Source: Bacillota bacterium
GTDB lineage: Bacteria > Bacillota > Clostridia > Christensenellales > Aristaeellaceae
Length of the DNA stretch: 7,399 nt
Assembly (NCBI GenBank): GCA_019137115.1
Contig: JAGVSV010000181.1
Coordinates: 1 to 7,399, forward strand
Direction: 5' to 3'
The number at the start of each line of letters is the position of its first letter. Position 1 is the stretch's first letter. Below the pieces are notes generated by a model. The model had not been told where the DNA came from. It searched no databases and saw only the letters and a program-made list of their open reading frames with translations. Below, piece by piece: positions 1 to 5,536 of the stretch. The position numbers and the translations under genes are program-made.

Positions 1-624
1 GACGATACCCTCACCCTGATCTCCAACAGCACCCAGATGGGCACCGCCGGCGGCTTTGTAATCACAGAAAAATGCGAGAATAAAAAGGAACTGGCACAGT
101 GCTTTGACATCCTATACGCCAAGGCGGAGGTTGCCCCGGGCACCGGCCTGTATTGCGCCGCCAGTCATTATGGCCCTGAAGGCTTGCACTGGAAGTTCAC
201 CGACGACACCAAAAAGGAATTCGCCTTCATCTTTGATGAAAACCCCGACAACGAGCCGGGCAATACCTACACCTTCAAGCGCGGCATCTACTACTATGGA
301 CCGTTCCTGTACACGTTCAAGGACGTCATCACCAACGAGGAGAGCAACAACCGTGCCCGCCAAATTGGCTACATCAACAACCTGAACCCCTATGTCATCG
401 TGAGCTTCCCCACCATGTCGTTCAACGATGAGGAGCAGATGGTGATTGACGCTAACTACGCGGACATCGCCACCTATGTCAGCCGCATGGAGGCGGAGTT
501 CATCACCGGTGTTTCCGACCTGACCAAGGACTGGGACGCTTATGTGGGCCAGGTGAAGGACATGGGCATCGACAAGGTGCTGGCCGCCTACCAGACCGCC
601 TACGACCGCTGGAACGCCGAGTAA
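1..624 (+). CDS. Extracellular solute-binding protein (LipO-like, ABC sugar importer), C-terminal part
   Basis: This frame is open from the first base and ends at TAA, giving 207 residues with the N-terminus missing, including the lipoprotein signal peptide expected in this family. The visible part fits the C-terminal lobe of LipO-like family 1 solute-binding proteins. It is rich in aromatic residues, and the final helices carry the pattern D-I-x-T-Y-V...F-I-T-G...D-W-D-x-Y-V...M-G-I-D-K-V-L...Y-Q-x-A-Y-D-R-W, which closes many such proteins of Paenibacillus and Clostridia. Family members sit on the outer face of the membrane and hand oligosaccharides to a two-permease ABC importer. The permease genes are not in the window and may lie upstream. 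The sugar cannot be read from the sequence. A strong terminator follows 26 bases after the stop, so this is the last gene of its transcript. Confidence 0.85.
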   Translation, partial: DDTLTLISNSTQMGTAGGFVITEKCENKKELAQCFDILYAKAEVAPGTGLYCAASHYGPEGLHWKFTDDTKKEFAFIFDENPDNEPGNTYTFKRGIYYYGPFLYTFKDVITNEESNNRARQIGYINNLNPYVIVSFPTMSFNDEEQMVIDANYADIATYVSRMEAEFITGVSDLTKDWDAYVGQVKDMGIDKVLAAYQTAYDRWNAE

Positions 625-650
625 TCCAACCAGATCAGGAAGCCATGCAG

Positions 651-682
651 AACGCCCGCTCCCTCACGGGGGCGGGCGTTTT
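651..682 (+). terminator. Intrinsic terminator after the solute-binding protein gene
   Basis: A 13-bp stem pairs 651-663 (AACGCCCGCTCCC) with 668-680 (GGGGGCGGGCGTT). It contains one G-T wobble, has the loop TCAC, and runs into TTTT at 679-682. It faces the end of rplL, which stops at 699 on the other strand. Read on the minus strand the stem lacks a good T run, so rplL may use it only weakly or end another way. Confidence 0.9.
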
Positions 683-698
683 AGAATAATCAGCGGGT

Positions 699-1076
699 TT
701 ACTTGACTTCGACGGTCGCGCCCACTTCTTCAAACTGCTTTTTGATGGCTTCGGCTTCTGCCTTGGGCAGGCCTTCCTTGACAGTCTTGGGAACGGATTC
801 CACAAAGTCCTTGGCTTCCTTCAGGCCAATGCCGGTGACCAGCTCGCGCACAACCTTGATGACCTTGATCTTTTCGCTGCCCGCGCTGGTCAGCACGACG
901 TCAAACTCGGTCTTCTCTTCGGCGGCTTCGGGGGCGGCAGCGGCGGCCGCGGGGGCAGCGGCGGCGACGGGGGCAGCGGCGGACACGCCGAACTTGGTCT
1001 CCAGTTCCTTTACAAGCTCTGCCAGCTCCAGCACGGTCATGGACTCAATGGCAGTCAGGATTTCTTGACGGGTCAT
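699..1076 (-). CDS. rplL: 50S ribosomal protein L7/L12
   Basis: This 125-residue protein has the normal L7/L12 length and layout. The N-terminal dimerisation and L10-binding helices cover about residues 1-30. An Ala/Pro-rich hinge runs about 31-52 and includes a run of six alanines. The globular C-terminal domain from about 55 carries the hallmark K-I-K-V-I-K-V-V-R, G-L-K-E-A-K and V-E-S-V-P-K segments that contact elongation factors and other translational GTPases. Dimers on L10 form the ribosomal stalk. GGAGG (minus strand, 1085-1089) lies eight bases before the ATG. It follows rplJ by 42 bases and is surely cotranscribed with it. It is normally made in excess over L10. No rpoB follows, because the next feature is a convergent terminator and gene. 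Confidence 0.98.
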   Translation of the reverse strand: MTRQEILTAIESMTVLELAELVKELETKFGVSAAAPVAAAAPAAAAAAPEAAEEKTEFDVVLTSAGSEKIKVIKVVRELVTGIGLKEAKDFVESVPKTVKEGLPKAEAEAIKKQFEEVGATVEVK

Positions 1077-1118
1077 GGTTTATTCCTCCAATTAATTGTT
1101 TGTTTTGGGTACCTTGGG

Positions 1119-1652
1119 TCACTCGCCGGCTTTCTGCTTGCGCACGGCATCCACCGCGTACACCAGGGAGCGCAGCGTGGCGCTCAGCACGCCGACGAAG
1201 TTGGTGATCGGAGCATTCAGACTGCCCATGATCTTGGAGACCAGCACCTCGCGGCTGGGCAGTTTGGCCAGGGCTTCCACAGACTTGGCGTCCATGTACG
1301 TGCCTTCCACCAGGCCGGCCTTGATGGTGATCTTGTCGTTGCGCGCCTGCGCGATGTAATCGGACAGCACCTTGGCCGGGGCGATGGCGTCCGTGTCGCT
1401 GAAGGCATAGGCGCACGGCCCGATCAGCAGATGGTCAAAGTCATGCACGTCCAGGCCATCCAGCGCGCGCACCATCAGGTTGTTCTTGTACACGACATAG
1501 TCCACGTTGCTTTCGCGGCACTTGGCGCGCAGCGCGGTGATTTCCTCCACCGTGATGCCCTTGTAGCTGACGACCACCATGCTTTCAGCGTTGCGGATCT
1601 TCTCGGTCATCTGCGCGACCTTTTCCTGTTTCAGCTCGAAGTTCTTGCTCAA
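1119..1652 (-). CDS. rplJ: 50S ribosomal protein L10
   Basis: The 177-residue protein matches L10 over its whole length. An N-terminal rRNA-binding domain with V-V-V-S-Y-K-G-I-T-V-E-E and V-Y-K-N-N-L (compare the family V-K-N-T) is followed by G-P-x-A-Y-A-F, K-A-G-L-V-E-G, L-P-S-R-E and S-L-N-A-P-I-T-N-F. The C-terminal helix holds L7/L12 dimers. The start is TTG at 1650-1652, preceded by AGGTGA nine bases upstream on the minus strand. Family alignment supports this start, because the next in-frame ATG is 14 residues inside the conserved first helix. Upstream lie an attenuator, an L10 leader and a promoter, so the L10-L7/L12 complex very probably regulates its own synthesis. Unlike the usual rplKA-rplJL-rpoBC cluster, only rplL accompanies it. 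Confidence 0.97.
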   Translation of the reverse strand: MSKNFELKQEKVAQMTEKIRNAESMVVVSYKGITVEEITALRAKCRESNVDYVVYKNNLMVRALDGLDVHDFDHLLIGPCAYAFSDTDAIAPAKVLSDYIAQARNDKITIKAGLVEGTYMDAKSVEALAKLPSREVLVSKIMGSLNAPITNFVGVLSATLRSLVYAVDAVRKQKAGE

Positions 1653-1686
1653 TTGTTTGTTTCACCTGCTTTCGGGCCTGAAGTAG

Positions 1687-1713
1687 AAAAACCCCTGTGC
1701 ATCGGCACAAGGG
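1687..1713 (-). terminator. Attenuator hairpin in the rplJ leader
   Basis: On the minus strand, CCCTTGTGC (1713-1705), loop CGAT and GCACAGGGG (1700-1692) form a 9-bp stem with one G-U pair, followed directly by TTTTT (1691-1687). It lies in the leader, 34 bases before the rplJ TTG, so it would stop transcription before the coding region. Its place right after the L10 leader is that of the regulated terminator known for rplJL of Bacillota. Confidence 0.9.
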
Positions 1714-1808
1714 CATAACGTGGTCATGCTTCTCATACCTCGGCGGGCGGACGAATCCTTTACACGCGGTTGCGTACCTGCTGTCTTGGGCACAGGCTTT
1801 TCAAAGCC
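1714..1808 (-). promoter_or_regulatory. L10 leader (autoregulatory mRNA structure of rplJL)
   Basis: The minus-strand transcript between the predicted start (about 1808) and the attenuator carries the signature pieces of the ribosomal L10 leader: AAGACAGCAGGT (AGACAG at 1786-1781) and, about 40 bases further on, GCCGAGGT (CCGAGGT at 1743-1737), with a more variable stem between them. In the family the L10-L7/L12 complex binds this structure and promotes termination when stalk protein is in excess. The 5' end also holds a small perfect inverted repeat, AGGCTTT/AAAGCCT (1794-1809), overlapping a segment able to pair with the attenuator. Confidence 0.85.
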
Positions 1809-1814
1809 TCGCAC

Positions 1815-1844
1815 AATGTACCACCGCACGGGCGGGTATGTCAA
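1815..1844 (-). promoter_or_regulatory. Promoter of rplJL
   Basis: On the minus strand a consensus -35 TTGACA (1844-1839) is followed after 18 bases by TACATT (1820-1815, 4 of 6 bases), preceded by TGG as an extended -10. Transcription should start near 1808, which places the whole L10 leader in the mRNA. No other comparable promoter was seen on this strand between rplJ and hrcA. Confidence 0.8.
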
Positions 1845-1873
1845 GCGCTTGCCGAAAAAGTTGCCGCAAAGTG

Positions 1874-1902
1874 TTGACAAAGCAGGAGGAGCATGCTATG
1901 TT
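1874..1902 (+). promoter_or_regulatory. Heat-shock operon promoter (hrcA-grpE-dnaK-dnaJ)
   Basis: Consensus -35 TTGACA (1874-1879), a 17-base spacer, then TATGTT (1897-1902, 4 of 6 bases) with TGC just before it as an extended -10. The start of transcription is expected at about 1908-1910, just ahead of CIRCE (1914). This is the usual sigma-A promoter plus CIRCE design of class I heat-shock operons. The spacer also contains AGGAGGA, which looks like a ribosome-binding site but would not be in this transcript. Confidence 0.88.
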
Positions 1903-1913
1903 GGTAACGTGCG

Positions 1914-1940
1914 TTAGCACTCAAAGCGACCGAGTGCTAA
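1914..1940. promoter_or_regulatory. CIRCE operator (HrcA binding site)
   Basis: A perfect 9-9-9 inverted repeat: TTAGCACTC (1914-1922), spacer AAAGCGACC, GAGTGCTAA (1932-1940). It is identical to the CIRCE consensus. It lies a few bases downstream of the predicted transcription start, so bound HrcA would block initiation or early elongation; DNA binding by HrcA is helped by GroEL in known systems. It is the only CIRCE copy seen in the window. Confidence 0.98.
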
Positions 1941-1964
1941 CAACACGGCAGGGGGAACCCGGAC

Positions 1965-1970
1965 AGGAGG
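1965..1970 (+). promoter_or_regulatory. Shine-Dalgarno site that decides the hrcA start
   Basis: AGGAGG, extending to AGGAGGTGA, is an almost full match to the anti-Shine-Dalgarno sequence. It lies 8 bases before an in-frame CTG (1979) and 20 bases before the first ATG after it (1991). Spacing therefore favours CTG. Confidence 0.7.
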
Positions 1971-1978
1971 TGAGGACT

Positions 1979-3007
1979 CTGGCGCTTTCGATGGATGACC
2001 GCAAGAAACGCATTCTTCGGGCGATCATTGATGACCATATCCTCACGGCCGCGCCGGTGGGCTCCCGCACCATATCGCGCAAGTATGATATGGGGCTCTC
2101 CAGCGCCACCATCCGCAACGAGATGAGTGACCTGGAGGAAATGGGGTATCTGGAGCAGCCGCACATCTCCGCCGGCCGCGTGCCCAACGCGCGCGCCTAC
2201 CGGCTGTATGTCGACCAGCTGCTGGAATCCGGCGAGGTGGACGCGCTGGTTGCCGACCAGGCACGGGAGTATTTCCTGCGCCATGTCAAGCAGCTGGAGG
2301 ATGTGGTCGCCAGCACCGCGCAGGTGCTGTCCGAGCTGACGCGTTATGCCTCGCTGGTGCTGATGCCCCGGCAGCTGGAGCTGCGTATCCGCAGCCTGCA
2401 CATGGTGTCGATCTCACGCTCCGCCGCGCTGGTGATCATTGTCACCGATGCCGGCATCGTGCGGGATTCCATGGTGCATGTGTCGGAATCTCTGGACAGC
2501 GACGCGCTGTATGCCATCAGCCGCATGCTCACTGAGCGCTTCCGTGACAGGACGCTGGGCGAAGTGCAGGAGATGCTGCGTCAGTATGTCCTGCAGGCCG
2601 AAGCCGACCCGCGCGTGCTGCGCGGCATCATGGAGCTGGCCGAGCAGATCGAAAAGCAGAACGCCACGGACAATGTCCAGGTGCACGGCAGCCACAACAT
2701 CCTGTATTACCCTGAGTATCAGGATGTGGATACCGCGCGCTCGGTGCTGACCCTGCTGGAAGCCAAAGAACGGCTGGTGTCCCTGATGAAGGCCAACACT
2801 GACGCCGCGTTTGACGTCCGGATCGGCCCGGAAAACGGCATTCCGGAGATGGCTTGTTGCAGCCTGATCCTGGCCCCTTACCAGGCCAGTGGCGGCAGCA
2901 CCGGGACATTGGGTATCATTGGCCCCACGCGCATGCCGTATGACCGTGTGATGTCCACCCTGACCGCCGTGGGCGGCGCACTGACCGACATGCTGTCCGC
3001 CATATAA
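1979..3007 (+). CDS. hrcA: Heat-inducible transcription repressor HrcA
   Basis: HrcA binds CIRCE and represses class I heat-shock genes. From CTG 1979 the product has 342 residues, the usual length. The N-terminal winged helix (about 8-75) shows R-K-K-R-I-L-R-A-I-I, P-V-G-S-R-T-I, S-S-A-T-I-R-N-E-M and the S-A-G-R-V-P wing followed by Y-R-L-Y-V-D. A middle dimerisation domain leads to the conserved end: R-I-G-x-E-N-G, C-S-L-I and G-T-L-G-I-I-G-P-T-R-M-P-Y. CTG is preferred because AGGAGG is 8 bases upstream and the resulting start (M-A-L-S-x-D-D-R) fits the family. GTG 1970, ATG 1991 and ATG 1898 are in the same frame. The frame stays open upstream to 1697, but that stretch runs through the promoter and the divergent leader. 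grpE follows after 37 bases. CIRCE just upstream implies autorepression. Confidence 0.95.
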   Translation: MALSMDDRKKRILRAIIDDHILTAAPVGSRTISRKYDMGLSSATIRNEMSDLEEMGYLEQPHISAGRVPNARAYRLYVDQLLESGEVDALVADQAREYFLRHVKQLEDVVASTAQVLSELTRYASLVLMPRQLELRIRSLHMVSISRSAALVIIVTDAGIVRDSMVHVSESLDSDALYAISRMLTERFRDRTLGEVQEMLRQYVLQAEADPRVLRGIMELAEQIEKQNATDNVQVHGSHNILYYPEYQDVDTARSVLTLLEAKERLVSLMKANTDAAFDVRIGPENGIPEMACCSLILAPYQASGGSTGTLGIIGPTRMPYDRVMSTLTAVGGALTDMLSAI

Positions 3008-3014
3008 GCGGACA
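2994..3014 (+). other. Small hairpin around the hrcA stop codon
   Basis: TGTCCGC (2994-3000) and GCGGACA (3008-3014) can form a perfect 7-bp stem whose 7-base loop holds the hrcA stop TAA. No T run follows, so it is not an intrinsic terminator. It could be an mRNA processing or stability element between hrcA and grpE, or chance in GC-rich DNA. Confidence 0.4.
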
Positions 3015-3044
3015 AGCCGGAAGCAAATACAACCGGAGGAAGGT

Positions 3045-3602
3045 ATGAAGCACAAAACGACGGACCCGAAGGATCAAATGCCCGCGGCAGACACGCAGGA
3101 GACCATGCCCGAAGGCGAGGTCGAAGCCGCTGTCGAGGTTGAGGTGACGGACTGGCAAGCCCAGTGCGCGCAGGCCGAAGCGCAGCGGGATGAATACCTT
3201 AACATGGCGCAGCGCGTGCAGGCGGATTTTGACAACTACCGCCGCCGCAACCAGAGCGTGCGCGCCGAGGCGTTTGAAGATGGGGCAGTCGCCTTCATCA
3301 AAACCATTCTCCCGGTGGTTGATAACCTGGAGCGCGCGCTGGCGACGGAATCCACCGATGCCACGCTGTGTGACGGGGTGACCCTGGTGTTGCGGCAGCT
3401 GACCGAAGCGCTGGAAAAGCGCGGCGTGTACGCCATTGACCGCACCGGGGAAAAGTTTGATCCTGCCCTTGAAAACGCGGTGGCGCAGGCCACCAGCGAG
3501 GAGGGCGAGCCCGGCACCGTCGCCCAGGTGCTGCTCAAGGGATACAAAATGGGCGAAAGCGTCCTGCGTCACGCGATGGTTCGCGTGGTGCCGGAAGCCT
3601 GA
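3045..3602 (+). CDS. grpE: Nucleotide exchange factor GrpE
   Basis: GrpE is the cytoplasmic exchange factor that releases ADP from DnaK. The 185 residues show the expected order. An acidic, poorly conserved N-terminus covers 1-35. A long helix from about 36 to 100 contains Y-L-N-M-A-Q-R-V-Q-A-D-F-D-N-Y-R-R-R and I-L-P-V-V-D-N-L-E-R-A-L. The C-terminal beta domain has G-V-Y-A-I, G-E-K-F-D-P and the family ending V-L-L-K-G-Y-K-M-G-E-S-V-L-R-H-A-M-V-R-V. GGAGGA with AAGG directly precedes the ATG. One oddity: the family signature F-D-P-x-x-H-x-A reads F-D-P-A-L-E-N-A (138-145), with Glu in place of the usual His. It sits 37 bases after hrcA and 44 before dnaK, in the same operon. Confidence 0.97.
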   Translation: MKHKTTDPKDQMPAADTQETMPEGEVEAAVEVEVTDWQAQCAQAEAQRDEYLNMAQRVQADFDNYRRRNQSVRAEAFEDGAVAFIKTILPVVDNLERALATESTDATLCDGVTLVLRQLTEALEKRGVYAIDRTGEKFDPALENAVAQATSEEGEPGTVAQVLLKGYKMGESVLRHAMVRVVPEA

Positions 3603-3646
3603 CAACGAAACCTACAAATTTTAACGATATTTTCGGAGGATTCACC

Positions 3647-5461
3647 ATGAGCAAGATGATCGGAATTGACCTGGGCACCACCAACAGCTGCGTAGCCGTC
3701 ATGGAGGGCGGCGAGCCGGTGGTCATCCCCAACAGCGAAGGAAGCCGCACCACCCCGTCAGTGGTTGCCTTCACCAAGGATGGCGAACGTCTGGTGGGCC
3801 AGATTGCCAAGCGCCAGGCCATCACCAACCCGGACCGCACGATCTCCTCGATCAAGCGGGAGATGGGCACCAACCACAAAGTACACATTGACGGCAAGGA
3901 GTACACCCCCCAGGACATCAGCGCGATGATCCTGCAGAAACTCAAGACCGATGCCGAAGCCTACCTGGGCGAGACGATCACCCAGGCGGTGATCACCGTG
4001 CCCGCGTACTTCTCGGACAGCCAGCGGCAGGCCACCAAGGACGCAGGCCGCATCGCGGGGCTGGACGTGCAGCGCATCATCAACGAGCCCACCGCAGCGT
4101 CGCTCGCCTATGGGCTGGATAAAGATACCTCGCACAAGATCCTGGTGTATGACCTGGGCGGCGGCACGTTTGACGTGTCCATCCTGGAGATCGGCGACGG
4201 CGTGTTTGAGGTGCTGGCCACCAACGGCGACACCAAGTTGGGCGGCGACGACTTTGACGACAGGGTCATTGACTATGTCGCTGGCATTTTCCAGAAGGAA
4301 AACGGCATTGACCTGAAAAAGGACAAGATGGCCAGCCAGCGGCTAAAGGAAGCCGCCGAGAAAGCCAAGGTGGAGCTGTCCGGCGTTATGAGCGCCAACA
4401 TCAACCTGCCGTTTATCACGGCGGACGCCAACGGCCCCAAGCACCTGGACGTAACGCTGACGCGCGCCAAGTTCAACGAGCTGACTGCCGACCTGGTCGA
4501 AAAAACCATTGGCCCGCTGCAAACGGCGCTCAAGGACGCGGGGCTGACCGCGCAGCAGATTGACAAGGTGATCCTGGTGGGCGGATCCACCCGCGTGCCC
4601 GCCGTGCAGGATGCCGTCAAGAACATCACCGGCAAAGAGCCCTTCAAGGGCATCAACCCGGACGAGTGCGTTGCCATCGGCGCCGCCATCCAGGGCGGCG
4701 TGCTAGGCGGCGAGGTCAAGGACGTGCTGCTGCTGGACGTGACGCCGCTCAGCCTGGGGCTGGAGACCGAAGGCCACATCTTTACCCGGCTGATCGACCG
4801 CAACACCACCATCCCGACGGAAAAGTCGCAGGTGTTCTCCACGGCCGCCGACGGGCAGACCACGGTGGAAATCCACGTGCTGCAGGGCGAGCGCCCGATG
4901 GCCTATGACAACAAGACGCTGGGCCGCTTCCAGCTGACCGGCATCCCGGCGGCGCCGCGCGGCGTGCCCCAGATCGAGGTGAAGTTCGCCATCGACAAGA
5001 ACGGCATCGTCTCGGTGTCCGCCAAGGACATGGGCACCGGCAACACGCAGAACATCACGATCACCGCCTCCACCAACATGAGCGAGGAGGAGATCCAGGC
5101 GCGCGTGAAGGAAGCCGAGCAGTATGCTGAGCAGGACAAGCACCGCAAGGAAGAGGTGGAAACCCTGAACCGCGCGGACAGCGTAGCCTACGACATCGAC
5201 AAGCAGCTCAAGGAAAACGGCGACAAGCTATCCCAAGAGGACAAGGCCACTGTGGAGCAGGAGCTGCAAGCGTTCAAGCAGGTGCGCGAAGGCAACAACG
5301 CCGCCGAGATCCAGACCGCCATGGACGCCATGACCCAGAAGGTGTACGCGATCTTTGGCAAGATTTATCAGGGGCATGACGCGAACGGCAGCGCCCCGCA
5401 GCCCGACCAGCCGCAGCAGAACCCGGACGGGTCCGTCGACGCGGACGGCGAAGTGCACTAA
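3647..5461 (+). CDS. dnaK: Chaperone protein DnaK (Hsp70)
   Basis: DnaK is the ATP-driven chaperone that binds exposed hydrophobic segments. The 604 residues are complete. Nucleotide-binding motifs are G-I-D-L-G-T-T-N-S (6-14), catalytic Lys70, V-P-A-Y-F-S-D-S-Q-R (118-127), D-L-G-G-G-T-F-D with Thr174 (169-176), and V-G-G-S-T-R-V-P (311-318). The interdomain linker V-L-L-L-D-V-T-P-L-S-L-G (360-371) is intact. The peptide-binding domain includes G-E-R-P-M-A-Y-D-N-K-T-L-G and is followed by the helical lid from about 479. The segment after R-T-I-S-S-I-K-R-E-M-G is short, lacking the roughly 25-residue insert of Gram-negative DnaK, as in Bacillota and Actinobacteria. The tail is short and ends D-A-D-G-E-V-H. 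The usual L/A-G-G after L-E-T reads E-G-H (375-377). GGAGGA lies 6 bases before the ATG. Confidence 0.99.
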   Translation: MSKMIGIDLGTTNSCVAVMEGGEPVVIPNSEGSRTTPSVVAFTKDGERLVGQIAKRQAITNPDRTISSIKREMGTNHKVHIDGKEYTPQDISAMILQKLKTDAEAYLGETITQAVITVPAYFSDSQRQATKDAGRIAGLDVQRIINEPTAASLAYGLDKDTSHKILVYDLGGGTFDVSILEIGDGVFEVLATNGDTKLGGDDFDDRVIDYVAGIFQKENGIDLKKDKMASQRLKEAAEKAKVELSGVMSANINLPFITADANGPKHLDVTLTRAKFNELTADLVEKTIGPLQTALKDAGLTAQQIDKVILVGGSTRVPAVQDAVKNITGKEPFKGINPDECVAIGAAIQGGVLGGEVKDVLLLDVTPLSLGLETEGHIFTRLIDRNTTIPTEKSQVFSTAADGQTTVEIHVLQGERPMAYDNKTLGRFQLTGIPAAPRGVPQIEVKFAIDKNGIVSVSAKDMGTGNTQNITITASTNMSEEEIQARVKEAEQYAEQDKHRKEEVETLNRADSVAYDIDKQLKENGDKLSQEDKATVEQELQAFKQVREGNNAAEIQTAMDAMTQKVYAIFGKIYQGHDANGSAPQPDQPQQNPDGSVDADGEVH

Positions 5462-5482
5462 GCTGCATCCGCTTGGAAATAC

Positions 5483-5523
5483 TGGCGAAGCGACTAAGCG
5501 ACAACGCGCTTAGTCCTTCGCCA
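5483..5523 (+). other. Long hairpin between dnaK and dnaJ
   Basis: TGGCGAAG (5483-5490) pairs with CTTCGCCA (5516-5523), and GACTAAGCG (5492-5500) with CGCTTAGTC (5507-5515). C5491 is a one-base bulge and ACAACG is the loop. All 17 pairs are Watson-Crick. No T run follows, so this is not an ordinary terminator. It ends 13 bases before the dnaJ ATG, with the GAGGA site (5528-5532) beginning four bases after the stem. It may set the dnaK:dnaJ ratio by mRNA processing, stabilisation of the dnaK 3' end, or control of dnaJ translation. Confidence 0.8.
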
Positions 5524-5536
5524 TAGCGAGGAACAA

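Noticed and set aside
910..990. GCC/GCG-rich low-complexity stretch in rplL
   Set aside because: It encodes the Ala-rich hinge of L7/L12, which is expected to be low in complexity. It is not a separate repeat element.
1065..1718. 217-residue open frame antisense to rplJ
   Set aside because: It is a shadow of a GC-rich coding region. The rplJ product is unmistakable and this frame shows no recognisable domain.
1697..1978. Upstream extension of the hrcA frame giving a 436-residue protein
   Set aside because: It runs through the attenuator, the L10 leader, both promoters and CIRCE, and adds about 94 residues absent from HrcA proteins.
2414..3055. 213-residue open frame antisense to the end of hrcA
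   Set aside because: It is a shadow frame with no start context or recognisable motif, opposite a conserved gene.
3599..3627. Possible internal promoter before dnaK (CTGACA, then TAACGA after 17 bases)
   Set aside because: The -10 match is poor. The AT-rich gap is enough to explain the resemblance, and the operon promoter already accounts for dnaK.
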